Shown in pieces: positions 30,730 through 41,690 of a stretch of DNA of 64,000 nt. How positions within the stretch are numbered: the stretch's first letter is position 1; every line of letters starts with the position of its first letter. A program made the translations under genes and the position numbers. The notes below the pieces were generated by a model. That model had not been told where the DNA came from. It saw only the letters and a program-made list of their open reading frames with translations, and did no database searches. The stretch is taken from the NCBI GenBank assembly GCA_032718565.1, contig JAVGVS010000159.1:907401-971400 (forward strand), in the 5' to 3' direction. The stretch comes from Distichodus sexfasciatus (lineage: Eukaryota; Chordata; Actinopteri; Characiformes; Distichodontidae).

Positions 30730-31039
30730 ACACACCGCGGTGGTCAGAACGCGAGCGCGCCTCACACACACGCACGCACAAAACGCACGAGGAGGAGGAA
30801 GCACGAGGAGAGGGAGTGTAACGGAGCTGTCGCCTGGACAATCGAATACAGTAAAAAGTGTGTGTGTGTGTGTGTGTGACAGAGAGAGAGACAGGGTAGA
30901 GGAGCCACGCGACAGGAGTGTTGTGTGTGTGTCGCTGACAGCACCAGCACCAGCACCAGCACCATGAGGAGGAGTTAGGTACCGGTTCGGTTCTGGGGTC
31001 AGTACGGTTGGGACCCGAAGCAACAAACTCCAGCACCAG
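30730..31039 (+). other. disp3: Probable non-coding first exon of disp3 (5' UTR)
   Basis: The 3' edge is a textbook donor: caccag/gtaagag at 31039/31040. The stretch is locally CpG-rich (gcgagcgcgcctcac, gagccacgcgac), unlike the flanking AT-rich DNA, and has several CACCAG repeats. The next in-phase signal downstream on this strand is the disp3 acceptor at 54735. Human DISP3 also has a non-coding first exon, from memory. The transcription start is not visible, so the left edge is a guess. It could also belong to an unrelated transcript. Confidence 0.5.
30964..30978 (+). promoter_or_regulatory. Tiny upstream ORF (MRRS-stop) in the putative 5' UTR
   Basis: accATGAGGAGGAGTTAG encodes four residues then a stop, in a good initiation context (A at -3). 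If the exon is real, this uORF would precede the disp3 start and could dampen translation. Confidence 0.35.
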
Positions 31040-31166
31040 GTAAGAGTTTCCGCCTCCCGCGCGCCGCATCAAACTTCCGACTGCACGAGGACGTGTGTAT
31101 GCGTGTGTGTGCAAGCTCGCAACTAAGGTGATTTCAGATCTGCACCTCTCAGCATCAACCCCGCTA

Positions 31167-31167
<1 letters not shown>

Positions 31168-31218
<51 letters not shown>

Positions 31219-31306
31219 GCGCGCGCACGCACACACACACGCGCACACACACACGCGCACACACACGCGCATACATAAACACACACACACACACGCGCGC
31301 GCGCAC
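31168..31306 (+). repeat. (CA)n / (CG)n microsatellite
   Basis: About 140 bp of cacacaca with gcgcgcgc interruptions. Alternating purine-pyrimidine throughout, hence able to adopt Z-DNA. A long minus-strand frame across it is an artefact. Confidence 0.93.
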
Positions 31307-31570
31307 AGTCTTGTATTACTACCTTTGTGAGGTCCTTCCGTAGACTCCCATAATAACTAAAGTACATAATTTTACACCTAATCCTAACCCTAACCTTAAC
31401 CTCAGTAACCAAAAGCACATCTTTTACCTCTTTTAGTTTCTCAAGTAAAACAAGCACATTTTCTATGAAGTCATTTCTCCTCATGGGGACCTCTCAAATG
31501 TCCCCCCAAAGCCCAAAAAAACTGATAAAAGTGATTTTAGGGGACAAAAGGTCCCCACAATGCGATAAAT
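31306..31570 (+). repeat. Interspersed repeat with CTTTGTGAGGTCCTTCC and GTCCCCACAA ends
   Basis: Shares 'gactcccataataact', 'cctaaccttaacctcagtaa', 'acatcttttacctct' and 'aaggtccccacaa' with 51166-52435. The family name is unknown to me; it is a common type of fish repeat. Confidence 0.65.
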
Positions 31571-31689
31571 ACATGGACACACACACGCGCGCGCGCACGC
31601 ACACACGCGCACAATCACGCGATTAAATACACCGATATATACACACACGTCCATGTCACTGCTATTGTCTGTCGCTTAATTTATTTTAA

Positions 31690-32135
31690 TTAGTCTCTCT
31701 CTCACACGCACACACACTCCATCTCTCTCTTTCCCCCTCTTTTTCTCTCAGTTTCTCTCTCAATCTCTCTCTCTCTTTCCCGTTTATTTCTCTCAAGCTC
31801 TCTTTTACCCTCCTATTTCTCTCAGTCTCTCTCTCAACGTCTCACTCTGTTTCTCTCTTCCCCCCCCCTCTCTCAACCTCTATTACTTTCTGTCTCACTC
31901 TTTTCCGCTAATTTATCTCAGTTTCTCTCTCTCAACCTCTAGCTCTATTTCTCTCAACCTCTCCCCTTCTCTCTCTCTATCTCTTTCTCTCTCCCTCTCT
32001 CTCTCTCTCCATGCGTATGATCCACGCATCGTTCTGTGTTTTTTCAAAACTCTCCTGTAATTATGAGCACGTGGGGAAACTGAAGGTCTTTGTGGAACAA
32101 TTTGCATCTCTTTGTCTTCTCTCTCTCTCTCTCTC
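31690..32135 (+). repeat. Polypyrimidine tract with CT microsatellites
   Basis: ctctctctcaacctctattt-like sequence on + strand, broken at 32008-32115 by about 110 bp of ordinary sequence. Confidence 0.88.
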
Positions 32136-32304
32136 TTCTCTGGCATGACTGTATCAGTTGCAACATTGCCAACACATTTTCTTTTGTACAATGAAATAAT
32201 CAGCCATGTGCAGGCGAGGCAGCGGCAGCAGCAGAAGTAATGAATGACAAAATATTAATATTAATGATCACAACAATAGAAAACAAACAACATTCAGAAT
32301 TGTC

Positions 32305-32365
32305 TCTCAGGATGGGTGGATGGATGGATGGATGGACAGATGAATGGATAGATGGATGGAGGACG
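32305..32365 (+). repeat. (GGAT)n microsatellite
   Basis: ggatggatggatggatgg with gaca and gata interruptions. Confidence 0.9.
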
Positions 32366-32699
32366 TCAGTTTGGTGAAGTCTTTCTACATTTGCATTTTT
32401 ACGATTGGTGTGAGACTTTTCATTTTGCTTGTTAAAATGTTCTGTATTTCAGCCTCACACCATCACCTTTTCACATAAAATCTGCAACTTTTCTATAAAA
32501 ATATTTTTCCCCAACAATGACTGGAACTTACAGTCCAGTGCACATACGTACACACACACACACACACACACACACCACGTTCCGTCCTGCCAGATATCGA
32601 AATCCATTCTCCTCACCTGAGGCCTCCATGACGACTACAGCCAATAAAGCAGCGTCTCTGGTGGCAAAATCCGTAAGCAAACGAAACCAGGAAGACGAT

Positions 32700-32800
32700 C
32701 GATTTCTGTGCCGACTCGCTTCATTTCTCTACAGTCCGACCGATACTGGATGTTTACGGCCGATACCGATACTGATAATTAATAGGGTTCAATTTTCTGA
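32700..32800 (+). repeat. Fragment of CCGATACCGATA-type transposon end
   Basis: 'acagtccgaccgatactgga' and 'ggccgataccgatactgata' resemble the ends of the 7003-8062 family. Only a fragment. Confidence 0.4.
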
Positions 32801-33049
32801 TCTGATCAGTTTTCTTATATACATTTTTCTCCAGAAACACAAATTGCAAAGATTTCAACTAAGATTTTTTTGTTTTTGAGTCTTTTAGAGTATAAATATA
32901 TAATAGCTTTAAATAATACATTTTTTTATTCTCAATAATCGTACTTTCCGACTAGAAGTACCACAAACCAACACCAAAACGCTTCAGGCGTTTATGCCAA
33001 ACAAGTGTGTTTAGTTTAGAGGCTGGAGAATGACAGAAGGATGGAAGTA

Positions 33050-33660
33050 AACAGAAAGATGCACGGCTAAGAGAAAGGATGAAAGACAGAGGAAGGCTGA
33101 GAGAAGAAACAGGGAGGCAGAATGAATGGTGGAGGGAGGTGGGGAGAGAAAAAAGAGAGGATGCAAGTTGGGGAAGATGAGAGAAACGAGATCTATAAAG
33201 AGGATGAGACTGGGATGAAAACAAAAATAGAAGAGAGAAGATTGAGAAGAGAAAATAGACAGCTCCAAAGAGTTGAGAGAGCGAGGAAAACAGAAACAGG
33301 GAGAGTCAAGGAAGAGTGAGAAGAGAAAGAGGATGAAAGAGAGAGAAAGCATGAGGGAGGAAGAGCAGGGGAGAAAAAATTAAAAAGAGGATGACAGAGG
33401 GATAAAAACAGAAAAAGAGAGAGAGTCAAGGAGCAGGAAGAGAGAAGATAGAGAGAGAGAACGAGAACGAGGGAGAGAGATGGAGAGAAAACTGAAAAAT
33501 TAAGGATGCAAGACTGGGGAGGATGAGAGAAGAGACGGAATGAGGGAGAGAGAGAAATTGAAGTAAGCAGACAGACGAGGATGACAAAAATAGATAGAAC
33601 TAAACTACAAAGACGAAAAAGAGTGTGAGAGACGGAGGAGGGGAGAGGAGGGGGGTTGGT
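33050..33660 (+). repeat. Polypurine tract (+ strand)
   Basis: About 600 bp of gagagaaagaggatgaaaga-like sequence, of strand asymmetry opposite to 29937-30690 and 31690-32135. Minus-strand frames of more than 100 codons here are Ser/Leu/Phe-rich artefacts. Confidence 0.88.
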
Positions 33661-33929
33661 CTATTTTTAGAAGCCATCTGATGGGAAGGTTATGGATCCT
33701 GCTTCACTGACATGTCACACACACACACACACACACAGATATGCTCACATCAGCCTTAAAAACGCCTTGCCGTCAGCACGGGAACGAGAAGGAGGTGTTG
33801 CGGAAAATTTCGTGCCGAATTAGAAGCGGGAGTCACGACGGAACGCACCAGAGTGAGGAAGAAGTGCTGGAGCTGCACTCATCCCAAACCCACCTTTACA
33901 ACGCTGAGAAAATGAGTAATATTGATTAA

Positions 33930-34880
33930 CGCTAGAGCTGCATCTATCGATTCTTTTTGTAATCGAGTATCCTGTTGATTTGTTCACCCATTAATTGAGT
34001 AATTGGATAAATTCTTAAAAATACATTTTTAAAATTGAACCGTTACAGCCCTGAGAGAATTTGGGGTGTTTTTCTACCTTTGTTTTTAGGCTTATTCTAG
34101 TGTGTGTGTGTAGAAGTTAGCCGTGCATGCCTAATGCTGTTGTGTTCAGGACGTCCTGCACTGCTCAAATTTGTCATAGTTTGTGTGTAAATGCTGATAG
34201 TTCTAAAATCAGCACATTTCTGATGAAAACTGACTTGCGCCTGTAGAAATGTTTAGTTCTTTTCGCTTTATGTGGTATAAAAGTGCTGAAACTCTAGATA
34301 TAACTACTAGAAATAATAAGAATTGTCTGTTTTATTGGCTTGCAGAGTTTGTATCATTCATTCTATGGCAGAAACACTTCTTAATCCATTTGGCATCCAT
34401 CTGAATATAGAATAAATATTTTTGATACATAATTTAACTGTATTTCTTCTCTCCTATTGATTGCTCTCTAACATTATAAAATGAAAATGAAGAAATGCTG
34501 ATGTTTTGGGTCATTTTAAACCAATTTGGCTTTTAACATGAGCTGCTTTTAGCCTTTCTGGGTGAAAACTACATTTCCCACAATCCAAACAAAGAGTCGA
34601 TTCTTCCATTCAGGGAATTTAGAATCGAGAATCGGCTTCGGAATGTAGTTTTTGCTTGATAGACATGTGCCACGTTGGTCGTTAGGGCTGAACCATTTGA
34701 TCTCAGATCGGTATCGCTGTAATGGTAAAACTGCAGAAATGATTCCCACTGTGATTTACTTAGAACATGAAGCTTTTCAACATTTAAGTTTAGTGTCATT
34801 TTCCGTCAATCCTCCATTTAGTATGGCTATATATTTTTTAGATTTTTTAACAGAAACCTATGAATAAATAAATAAATAAA
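33930..34880. other. Intronic, AT-rich; short transposon end only
   Basis: 33933-34055 begins ctagagctgcatctatcgatt and has 'gttacagccctgag', likely a hAT-like fragment. 34560-34640 contains 'actacatttcccacaatcc', shared in reverse with 7660-7680 and 37940-37960. Nothing else was recognised. Confidence 0.4.
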
Positions 34881-34979
34881 TACTTCCAAAAAACATCATA
34901 TAGAAAATGTCATTTTTTGTGCTAACTGAATCTCTACAAAATACAAGTCATTGTTTGAGACTAATTTATCAACTCCAAA

Positions 34980-35380
34980 GGCCAAGTCCTGGACGAATCT
35001 GTGACATCAGTTCTCCAAATATGGAGCGACTGGCGATGAACAGAAACGCATCGCAAACCGAGCAACTAAAATCGCCCAGCGTCCGCGATGTCCGCTAAGT
35101 GCCATAAATGTGATCGTAATCGCTATTGAGATAAACGGTTTCCTGCTTCTCTTCTTCCTCGCAGTTCCGGAGCTCATCTTATATTCCACAATCAATATCT
35201 TCAGCGCAGGAAATGGATCTGACTGTGAATTAGCCGTAACACAGCTATGGAGCGTCTCCATCAGCGGCACCACTGTGACCCTGATCCAATGTGATTTGCA
35301 GAAAATAAAACTAACATTAATGAAGTCAGCACGGACTAATTATGCAGCTGTCTGCATGCAAACAAACAAGCAAACAAACG
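34980..35380. promoter_or_regulatory. Candidate conserved non-coding (enhancer-like) stretch
   Basis: Non-repetitive and balanced in composition inside a repeat-rich intron. It carries gtgaattagc, ctaattatgcagctgtctgc (homeodomain-like TAATTA next to E-box CAGCTG), gataaacgg and paired CGC words. This is inference from texture only; cross-species alignment is required. Confidence 0.3.
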
Positions 35381-35449
35381 AGAAGCCAGCTTTAGACTAC
35401 CAATAAGTAAAAGACGTGTTTTTTTGTGGTCCTCGTGAGGGCGCATTGT

Positions 35450-35820
35450 AAACACACTCCAGCACATAGTGAACCACAACGAAATGTGACCCCTGTAGAG
35501 CTGGACGATATCAACAAAAACATTATCACGATATACTGTCATATTGTGGTTTTTTTTTTTGGATTCTTATACAGACTGAATTAACAAGTTAAAATAATCA
35601 AACAATATTAAACAAATAATTTTCATCAAATTTCCACTTGAAGTGAGATCGCTTTATCGCCCAGCACTAGACCCCTGCATTTGACCCATCCATGAAGGAG
35701 CAGCACGATCAGCACCTGGGGAGCGTAGGGATGGTACCTTGGTACCTTTACTGGTCCGGTCTGATGAAATTCTGATCACAGGGCCAACTCCCTAACTGTT
35801 ACAGTACCAACTCCCCCAGT
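35450..35820 (-). repeat. SINE copy interrupted by a small hAT-like element
   Basis: SINE text 'gaaccacaacgaaatgtgac' breaks at 35495 and resumes with 'catttgacccatccatgaag' at 35678. It ends 'ctaactgttacagtaccaact'. Confidence 0.75.
35496..35669 (-). mobile_element. TAGWGCTGGGCGATA hAT-like MITE, short deletion derivative
   Basis: 174 bp. Starts tagagctggacgatatc and ends tttatcgcccagcacta. Perfect 8 bp target duplication GACCCCTG at 35488-35495 and 35670-35677. The longer relative is at 51249-52231 in the other orientation. Confidence 0.9.
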
Positions 35821-35904
35821 GATCGATAATGCACCAAAATGATTCAGAGTGAAGTTGCAGTTTTTATGAAAAGCTTAAAAGGGTCAAATATTTGCTTTTG
35901 GTTA

Positions 35905-36015
35905 CGGAGGTACTCGTGAGCAAGGTGCCGTCAGTCCCCAAGCACCGCCCATTTCAGCTGCCCACTGCTCCTTCACGGAAGTGACATTTGGTTGTGTTCA
36001 CAATGACAAAAAATC
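35905..36015 (+). repeat. SINE copy, tail part
   Basis: ggtactcgtgagcaaggtgc ... cactgctccttcacggaag ... gttcacaatgacaa, in the tRNA-head orientation. Confidence 0.7.
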
Positions 36016-36195
36016 ACTCGCTTTAAAAATCAATGGAAGGATTTCACAAAGATAATCAGAGTTCGTGAGTCTTGCTTCCGGGAGCTGAAACATAGCCGTT
36101 TAATATATATTCCTGTATTTTAAATGTAATAAACGATTGCAGTTATTTTAGTATAAATGTGTCGGTACAGGTGTGTAAATGTTCTCATATTCAAA

Positions 36196-36434
36196 TGCGA
36201 CCCGATCTGCCGTAATGAGTCGGAAGTCGGCGTTCTATTTATTTGGATACGGGCCGATTATGCTGACAAACATCAAAAATATCGATTTTTCTTTTTTGGT
36301 CTTATATGAAAGAAAAGGTCTTCAAAATTAATCTGGTCTCCAAAAAAGAAAAATCGATGTTTTTCAACATAATCAGCCCATATCTAAACAAATAGAACGC
36401 CGACTTCCGACTCATTACGGCAGATCGGGTCACA
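36196..36434. mobile_element. Foldback MITE with about 95 bp inverted arms
   Basis: Starts tgcgacccgatctgccgtaa and ends ttacggcagatcgggtcaca. Nearly the whole 239 bp is an inverted repeat (gtcggaagtcggcgttctat against atagaacgccgacttccgac) around a short spacer. The ends resemble the TGTGACCC MITE ends. Confidence 0.88.
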
Positions 36435-36727
36435 TATGCATATTTCTATATGAGTGATATATTAAAAATGTCATGTTGCCTTCTGATATCACATAATATA
36501 ACTTATGGCAGGATTATTTTAGTTACAGTAACAGCAGCAGCATTTTAAAACTGTGTGTGTGTGTGTGTGAGGGCACATTCAAATGATATATTTAGCTCTT
36601 TATTGGGGCGCTAAATCCCCAAAATACCTCCCTGGAGAGAAATTATGTCGGGACATTTTGCTGGTCAACCCCTGAAAAATGCTACAGTAACGTGGAAACG
36701 GTTATCACTGTTAAATAAATTAATAGT

Positions 36728-36928
36728 GCTTGCTTGCTGCATCTGAGCACAGCGTCTAGTTTTCTCATTTCGTTCTCATGCTGCGTTTCTTTTCCTCCGT
36801 CCGTCCATCCGTCCTTATCGAGTGTGTTTGCTGCGCAGTGTGGTATCAAGCAGCGACTCAGGTGGTTCGGGCCTGTAAATATTACATTGTAAAACCGTTG
36901 GCGGGATATTAAAAAGGAGACGATGAAT
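36728..36928 (+). repeat. About 200 bp direct duplicate, copy A
   Basis: Matches 41788-41980 in the same orientation: 'cttgctgcatctgagcacag', 'aaatattacattgtaaa', 'gggatattaaaaaggag'. It could be an old duplication, a conserved element, or an unlisted repeat. Confidence 0.7.
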
Positions 36929-37059
36929 AATCTACAGAAAGTGCAAAATTTCCAAACTCTAGAAATGCAAAAGTGTGTTTGTGTGATAATCTTGTTCTAG
37001 GAATCGTTTAGCAAACATATCATTTCAAAATAAATATGCCTCTTTGTCAGAAGAACTGC

Positions 37060-37500
37060 ATTATGGGTAGCCGTCCAGTCTCTAGACAAAGCCGTAACGC
37101 TGCGTCAGCTCGTCAAGCACCAGAGCCTGTACTTAATTCTTGATGCTTAATGTTCATGTTCAAACAATAATTAAAGCCGACCTAATACCCACCCTTATTC
37201 GTTACGGTAATTTCCTGTGGGTCGTTAAGACCCGTTCTCTACATTCGCCTCTACTTTTAATTTGACTCTAAAGCTGCAGCCTCCGGCCATTGTTCTTTTA
37301 TGCAAATCGGCCTGTTTTACAGCACAAGCCCCATCCGAAAACAGAAGCAGAGAACAATAGCGGCCTCGTGCTTTGTTTCCCCCTCTTTCAGATTTTCCGC
37401 CGAAAAATGGCTTTCCTCTTTAAATTAATTTGATTACTCCCGTTGAAAACTGACATTTGGCGCCCCCCCCCCGTTGCCAGGCGGGCGACGAGCGCGGGGG
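37060..37500. promoter_or_regulatory. Candidate conserved non-coding stretch with octamer-like site
   Basis: Low-repeat sequence containing ttttatgcaaatcgg (an ATGCAAAT octamer) and tttaaattaatttgattac. No coding frame. Function is inferred only from texture. Confidence 0.22.
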
Positions 37501-37769
37501 GGCTTGAGAAAAACACGCGGGAGACCCCGGGGTGGTTACGATGAAGATTGCCGGCTTTATTAGGGCCGTAAGAATGAGAAACGATCAGCAGAGTCGCGCC
37601 ACGTACGCCGTGTTTAGCAAGTCGTCCTGGCCACCTGTTGTTGAAGTGGAAGGCGCAGAAGGCGGCCATGTTTTGTGAAGATGACGGGCTTCGTTGCACA
37701 TTGCGATTACCTCAGTTTGTCATTAGTTTCTGAACGTCGGCACTTTCCAGATTTGGGGTACTAGTTGGG

Positions 37770-37970
37770 TACTTCTCCCAAATTTGGCCTTTGGACTCGT
37801 AATAATGATTCGTACGTTCCCGTTCTGTCAAATCTTCCCCCTTATTACAGACAAAACCCGTATTCTACTCACAATAAGGCTATTTATTTGACGCACATCC
37901 ATCCCATTATTGTGACACGGCTCCGAGTCGCGGCGCAGGGGATTATGGGAAATGTAGTCATAGCGAGAAA
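37770..37970 (+). repeat. Internal fragment of the 7003-8062 transposon family
   Basis: 'ttattacagacaaaacccgt', 'tattctactcacaa', 'attgtgacacggctccg' and 'gggaaatgtagt' match 7510-7680 with deletions. Confidence 0.6.
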
Positions 37971-38079
37971 AACGTCAACAACGTGCCATATGAGTTTATT
38001 GCAGTAAATGATAGATTATGTACCGAGGTTTTCGGATGTAATGTTTGAAATGTAATTTCTAACAGGATAAATAGCGAAA

Positions 38080-38520
38080 TTCGTGATTTTATTCACCTTA
38101 CGTTTCCATTTTCCACTGGAAAATACCAGAGGTTGCCTTCGTAAACATTGCTTTTCTAACGTCTTTGGGATTACTTTATGTGCAAAAACAACTGGTGATT
38201 TGGGTGTTACTCGGTTTAGGAACTACTGTTCTATCATTATAAAGTGCATACAGACATTAAGATCAATGTGCATCCGCGGCAGTCACGTCAGGTAAAGAGG
38301 AGGTAGAAAAATTGCGACTTTAGCCGGGTTCCGCTTTCTGTGTGTGTTGCTTTGTGTCACTGTGTACACATCAGAAACACTGCTTTGTTTTCGGTAGATG
38401 AACGTTTTGTCAATCTAACCAGGCTATTTCATCCACATTTTATGCTTGCTATCTCTCAAAAAAAAAAAAAAAAAGACTTTGACGCTAACTCTGAGGTAAT
38501 TCTGAGGTAATTTTCCTCCC
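38080..38520 (+). repeat. Unclassified interspersed repeat, copy 2
   Basis: Counterpart of 15990-16400: 'gtgcaaaaacaactggtgat', 'gaacgttttgtcaatctaac'. It is followed by a poly-A run at 38459-38474. Confidence 0.55.
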
Positions 38521-38630
38521 ATCCCCCGTGGCGGCGCCAATAAGCAAGGAACCGAAGGCAGCCGAGTGTTTAAAAAATGCTTTTTCGTGTTGATATGCGT
38601 GCTTTTTCGCCATGCGTATCATAATAAATA

Positions 38631-38978
38631 GACCCATCTTCCAAAAGTATCAGAATTTTTCCATAAATGTGTCATATATCAGTTGAAATGGGAGAACGTA
38701 AGCTTTAATTTGGTATATGACACACAGTCAGGATAATTATGGTTCAAAGATGCATCAGTGTTGAAAATGTGTCTTTTTACATTGAAATTTCTCAAAAACC
38801 TGTTTTTCTGAGCCTGTAATTTGCCAAATCTTTGACATGGCCTTACTTGGTCAGTATTAAAGATATCAAGGTGAAATTTTCATAAAATGTTCTTTAAATT
38901 ATGTAGAATTATTTTATGTATAAACAGAGAGTTGCCAAAAAATGACTTAAAAGCTGGGTTATCATAGGCAGGGTCACA
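38631..38978. mobile_element. Possible TGTGACCC-type MITE
   Basis: The right end ggcagggtcaca followed by TA resembles the MITE ends at 12648 and 41582. The left end (gacccatcttcc) is short and uncertain. The interior is AT-rich and unlike the other MITEs. Confidence 0.35.
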
Positions 38979-38984
38979 TATACT

Positions 38985-39056
38985 GTATATCATGTGTCGC
39001 GATATAGCTTGAAAATATCGCGATATTATTTTCAGGCCATATCGTGCAGCCCTAGT
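38985..39056. repeat. Fragment ending ATATCGTGCAGCCCTA
   Basis: 'gcgatatagcttgaaaatat' and 'aggccatatcgtgcagcccta' resemble 62575-62640: one terminus of a hAT-like family. Confidence 0.5.
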
Positions 39057-39059
39057 TTA

Positions 39060-40460
39060 AACCTTTCTTTTTAAGAAGTTCGGGTCCCAGCTGTGCAGTG
39101 TTGACCAGTTTTGCAGTGTTCCACAAGCAAAGTTTAACGTCGACTTCTATCTCTCTACAATCGTATTATTCTGAGCTTCCAGTTTGGATCTCCGTAACCT
39201 TTTTATACGCCCCCCCCCCACGGCTGACGGGAAGCTCATGCTGCTTCTTTTTTTAAAATCCTGAGCGACCATTAATAAGTAATGCACTTTCACCGCTCTC
39301 CCTTTTTGATCTTCACGTGGCAGTCTCCAGCCTTGAGGAAGGTCTCGGTCCCTTTTTTAGGCTCAATCTTTGACTCGGTTCTTCACGGTCCTAGTTTGAG
39401 ACGCGCTAGAGGCTCCTTGACTCCGGCCGTGTGTTATGCATATAGTTTTAATGCCCAGGCAGAAGAAGTGTGTCACGTCCAGAGAAGGTTCTGCCCTGAG
39501 GCAAGTCGTTCTGAAGCTCTTGCCGTGGTCAGGGAGGGTGAAACACGTCCAGAATTTCTAATATGTTACTTACTGCATCGCTTGATCTCTCCCCTTCATT
39601 TGGCCTTGGCTTACTCAGGCCCGGTTCTTCACGGGACAGTTTGAAGTCTTTCTTTCAGTTCCGTTTGATGCGTCTTTCTGTAACGGTAATGCTTAGAGCA
39701 CGGCCGATACATCGCTGTGCCGGTATTATCGAAAGATTTGAGCTAATTGCAGATAAAATTTTGTTCTTCATCGGACAGTTTGAAGAACTTTTTATTATGC
39801 TAATATTTAGGGTGTAGTTTTGTCTGCATTCATGTATTTAGCTCTTTACGGACACCAAATATCCCCCAAATTAAAAATCATATGGAGAAAATCTGTTTAC
39901 ATTTGGAAAGAAATGAACCAGTAAATCGATGGAAATTGGTATGGGAAAGTATAGTGACGTTTGTCTTGGAAAGTTTTAAGCAAAAAAGCAGAAAGACATT
40001 AGTTCATTGCAGGTCGTTTTGCCGTGATGGACGTGAGCACTTCGATTTTTTTCCTGTTTTTATCCTGAGATTTACAGTCCTGCTCGTCCATCTGTGCACT
40101 CCGACAAGTTGTAATCAATGTCTGAGCAACTGCAAAACCTCCAAAACCTTGACAGCGCAGTACAGGGATATTGTTTTGCATGTATAGCCTCACAGCCCAA
40201 GCGGATTTCGGATTTTTTCCCCTCTCCGTCTTCACCCGTCAATCACGGATGCAAATGGGGCGGCTGAAAAAAAATGTTCAGCGACGCGCCTCTCGAGGCA
40301 GCAGGGGTACGTACAATCTCGGTCCCCCAACGGGAGATAGCGGTTCGGGCAAAAACCGACTGTCAGTCAAAAACTGATTTAGAGATCTGTGTCCAGATGT
40401 TCTCCTGCCGCTTGTGTTCGCCAACGTGTAATGTTGAAGGAAGAGAATTGAGAGCAAATG
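39060..40460. other. Intronic, mostly non-repetitive
   Basis: An open frame of 120 codons at 39282-39644 has no recognisable domain and no splice context. 39690-39730 (gcacggccgatacatcgctg) is a transposon crumb. No gene is supported. Confidence 0.35.
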
Positions 40461-40489
40461 ACGATAAAAAAAAATAAACACAAACGTGC

Positions 40490-41690
40490 TCACAAAAAAG
40501 TAACGCAAGTGTTGCTTGCTCAACAGGAGAAAAAAAGGGTGCTCATGAGAAAATATTATGTGCTCACGAGACGTATTGCGTGCTCATGCGAACGTATGCT
40601 CATTAGAGAGTATTGCATGCTCAAGAGAGAAAAATGTGCGCTCAAGAGAAAGTATTGTGTGCACACAAGAACTTACTGCGCGGTCATGAGAACGTATTGC
40701 ATGCTCACAGGAAATTCCTGCACGCTCATGCGAAAGTATCGTGCACTCACAAGCATGGATTACCTCCTCGGGAGCATGCCTTAATTTCTCGTGAGCACCA
40801 TTTAATTTCTCGTGAGCATGCAAGTACATTTTTTTGAGCAAAATTGACATTTTATGGCATTTCTCTGCTTTTGAGAAAGCTTTGCCTGCTCACGACCAGG
40901 TTAACACATGCTCACGAGAAAGTAATACGTGACCCTCCACGGCAAAACCAGTCGCTTGTCGCAACGGAGGTTTCTGAAAAAAACGAGCGTTTATGTTGCG
41001 TTGGGTAAAATTTTGGATTTTTTAGTTTAGTGTTTTTATGTTTTAAACAGTGAAGGTCTGTACTGTACTGTTAGAATACACTTGCTGGAAAAACTTACCC
41101 CTTTCCATCCTAAAAATGTGACTTCTTGGAGGTGAGGAATTCAATCTCAGCAGAATGTTAAAAGTTTCGTTTTGACCGCCGCCTACAATATTTACGGTAA
41201 ATCCACTGGTTGACTAGCGTGAAGATATTTCTCCTGAATCCATCTTCGTCTCCCGAGTTCAGTTAACCTAACGCAGGTAGGCTATCCGTGTGGCTGTGAA
41301 TGCAGCGAGGCTAGCGAATGCAAACGTGTAGCCGCTGACCGCACTAAGCGGCCTAGAGTGTTACATGGCGATAGTCAACTTCAAAGGCTGATTTCTCCGC
41401 TTCACTTCTGGTGACAGGGAGAAACCCGACTCCTTTGAATGCGTTGATATCTCAGTCATATGTCGCCTGATTCATTCCATATAGGTATCGTTTTGAAGCT
41501 TGATTTATGCCCTTTCATGAAAACATCATAACTCAATTTTGCAAATTTGAGAGAAGCACTGAATTTGCCGTGGAGGGTCACATATGTGCTCACAAGAAAT
41601 TTTACCGTAACCACATATCTTGCAATAAAATGCAATACTTTTTTGCGAGCAAGCAATACTTTTTCATAAGCACGTTATTGCGTCGTGAGA
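40490..41690 (+). repeat. TGCTCACGAGAAAGTATTG minisatellite, split by a MITE
   Basis: Degenerate units of about 25 bp (gctcatgagaaaatattatg-like, also gctcacaagaa) run from about 40490 to 40925 and resume at 41585-41690 beyond the MITE at 40928-41582. The repeat was therefore there first. Confidence 0.8.
40928..41582 (+). mobile_element. TGTGACCC MITE, copy 3
   Basis: 655 bp, same orientation as copy 1. Flanked by TA at 40926-40927 and 41583-41584. Ends cgtgaccctccacggcaaaa and gccgtggagggtcaca. Confidence 0.88.

Noticed and set aside
30728..31306. 192-codon minus-strand frame
   Set aside because: Made of CA/CG microsatellite text (Cys/Val/Arg runs); no domain or splicing.
39282..39644. 120-codon + strand frame
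   Set aside because: No recognisable domain, no codon bias, no splice context. Left as unannotated intron.
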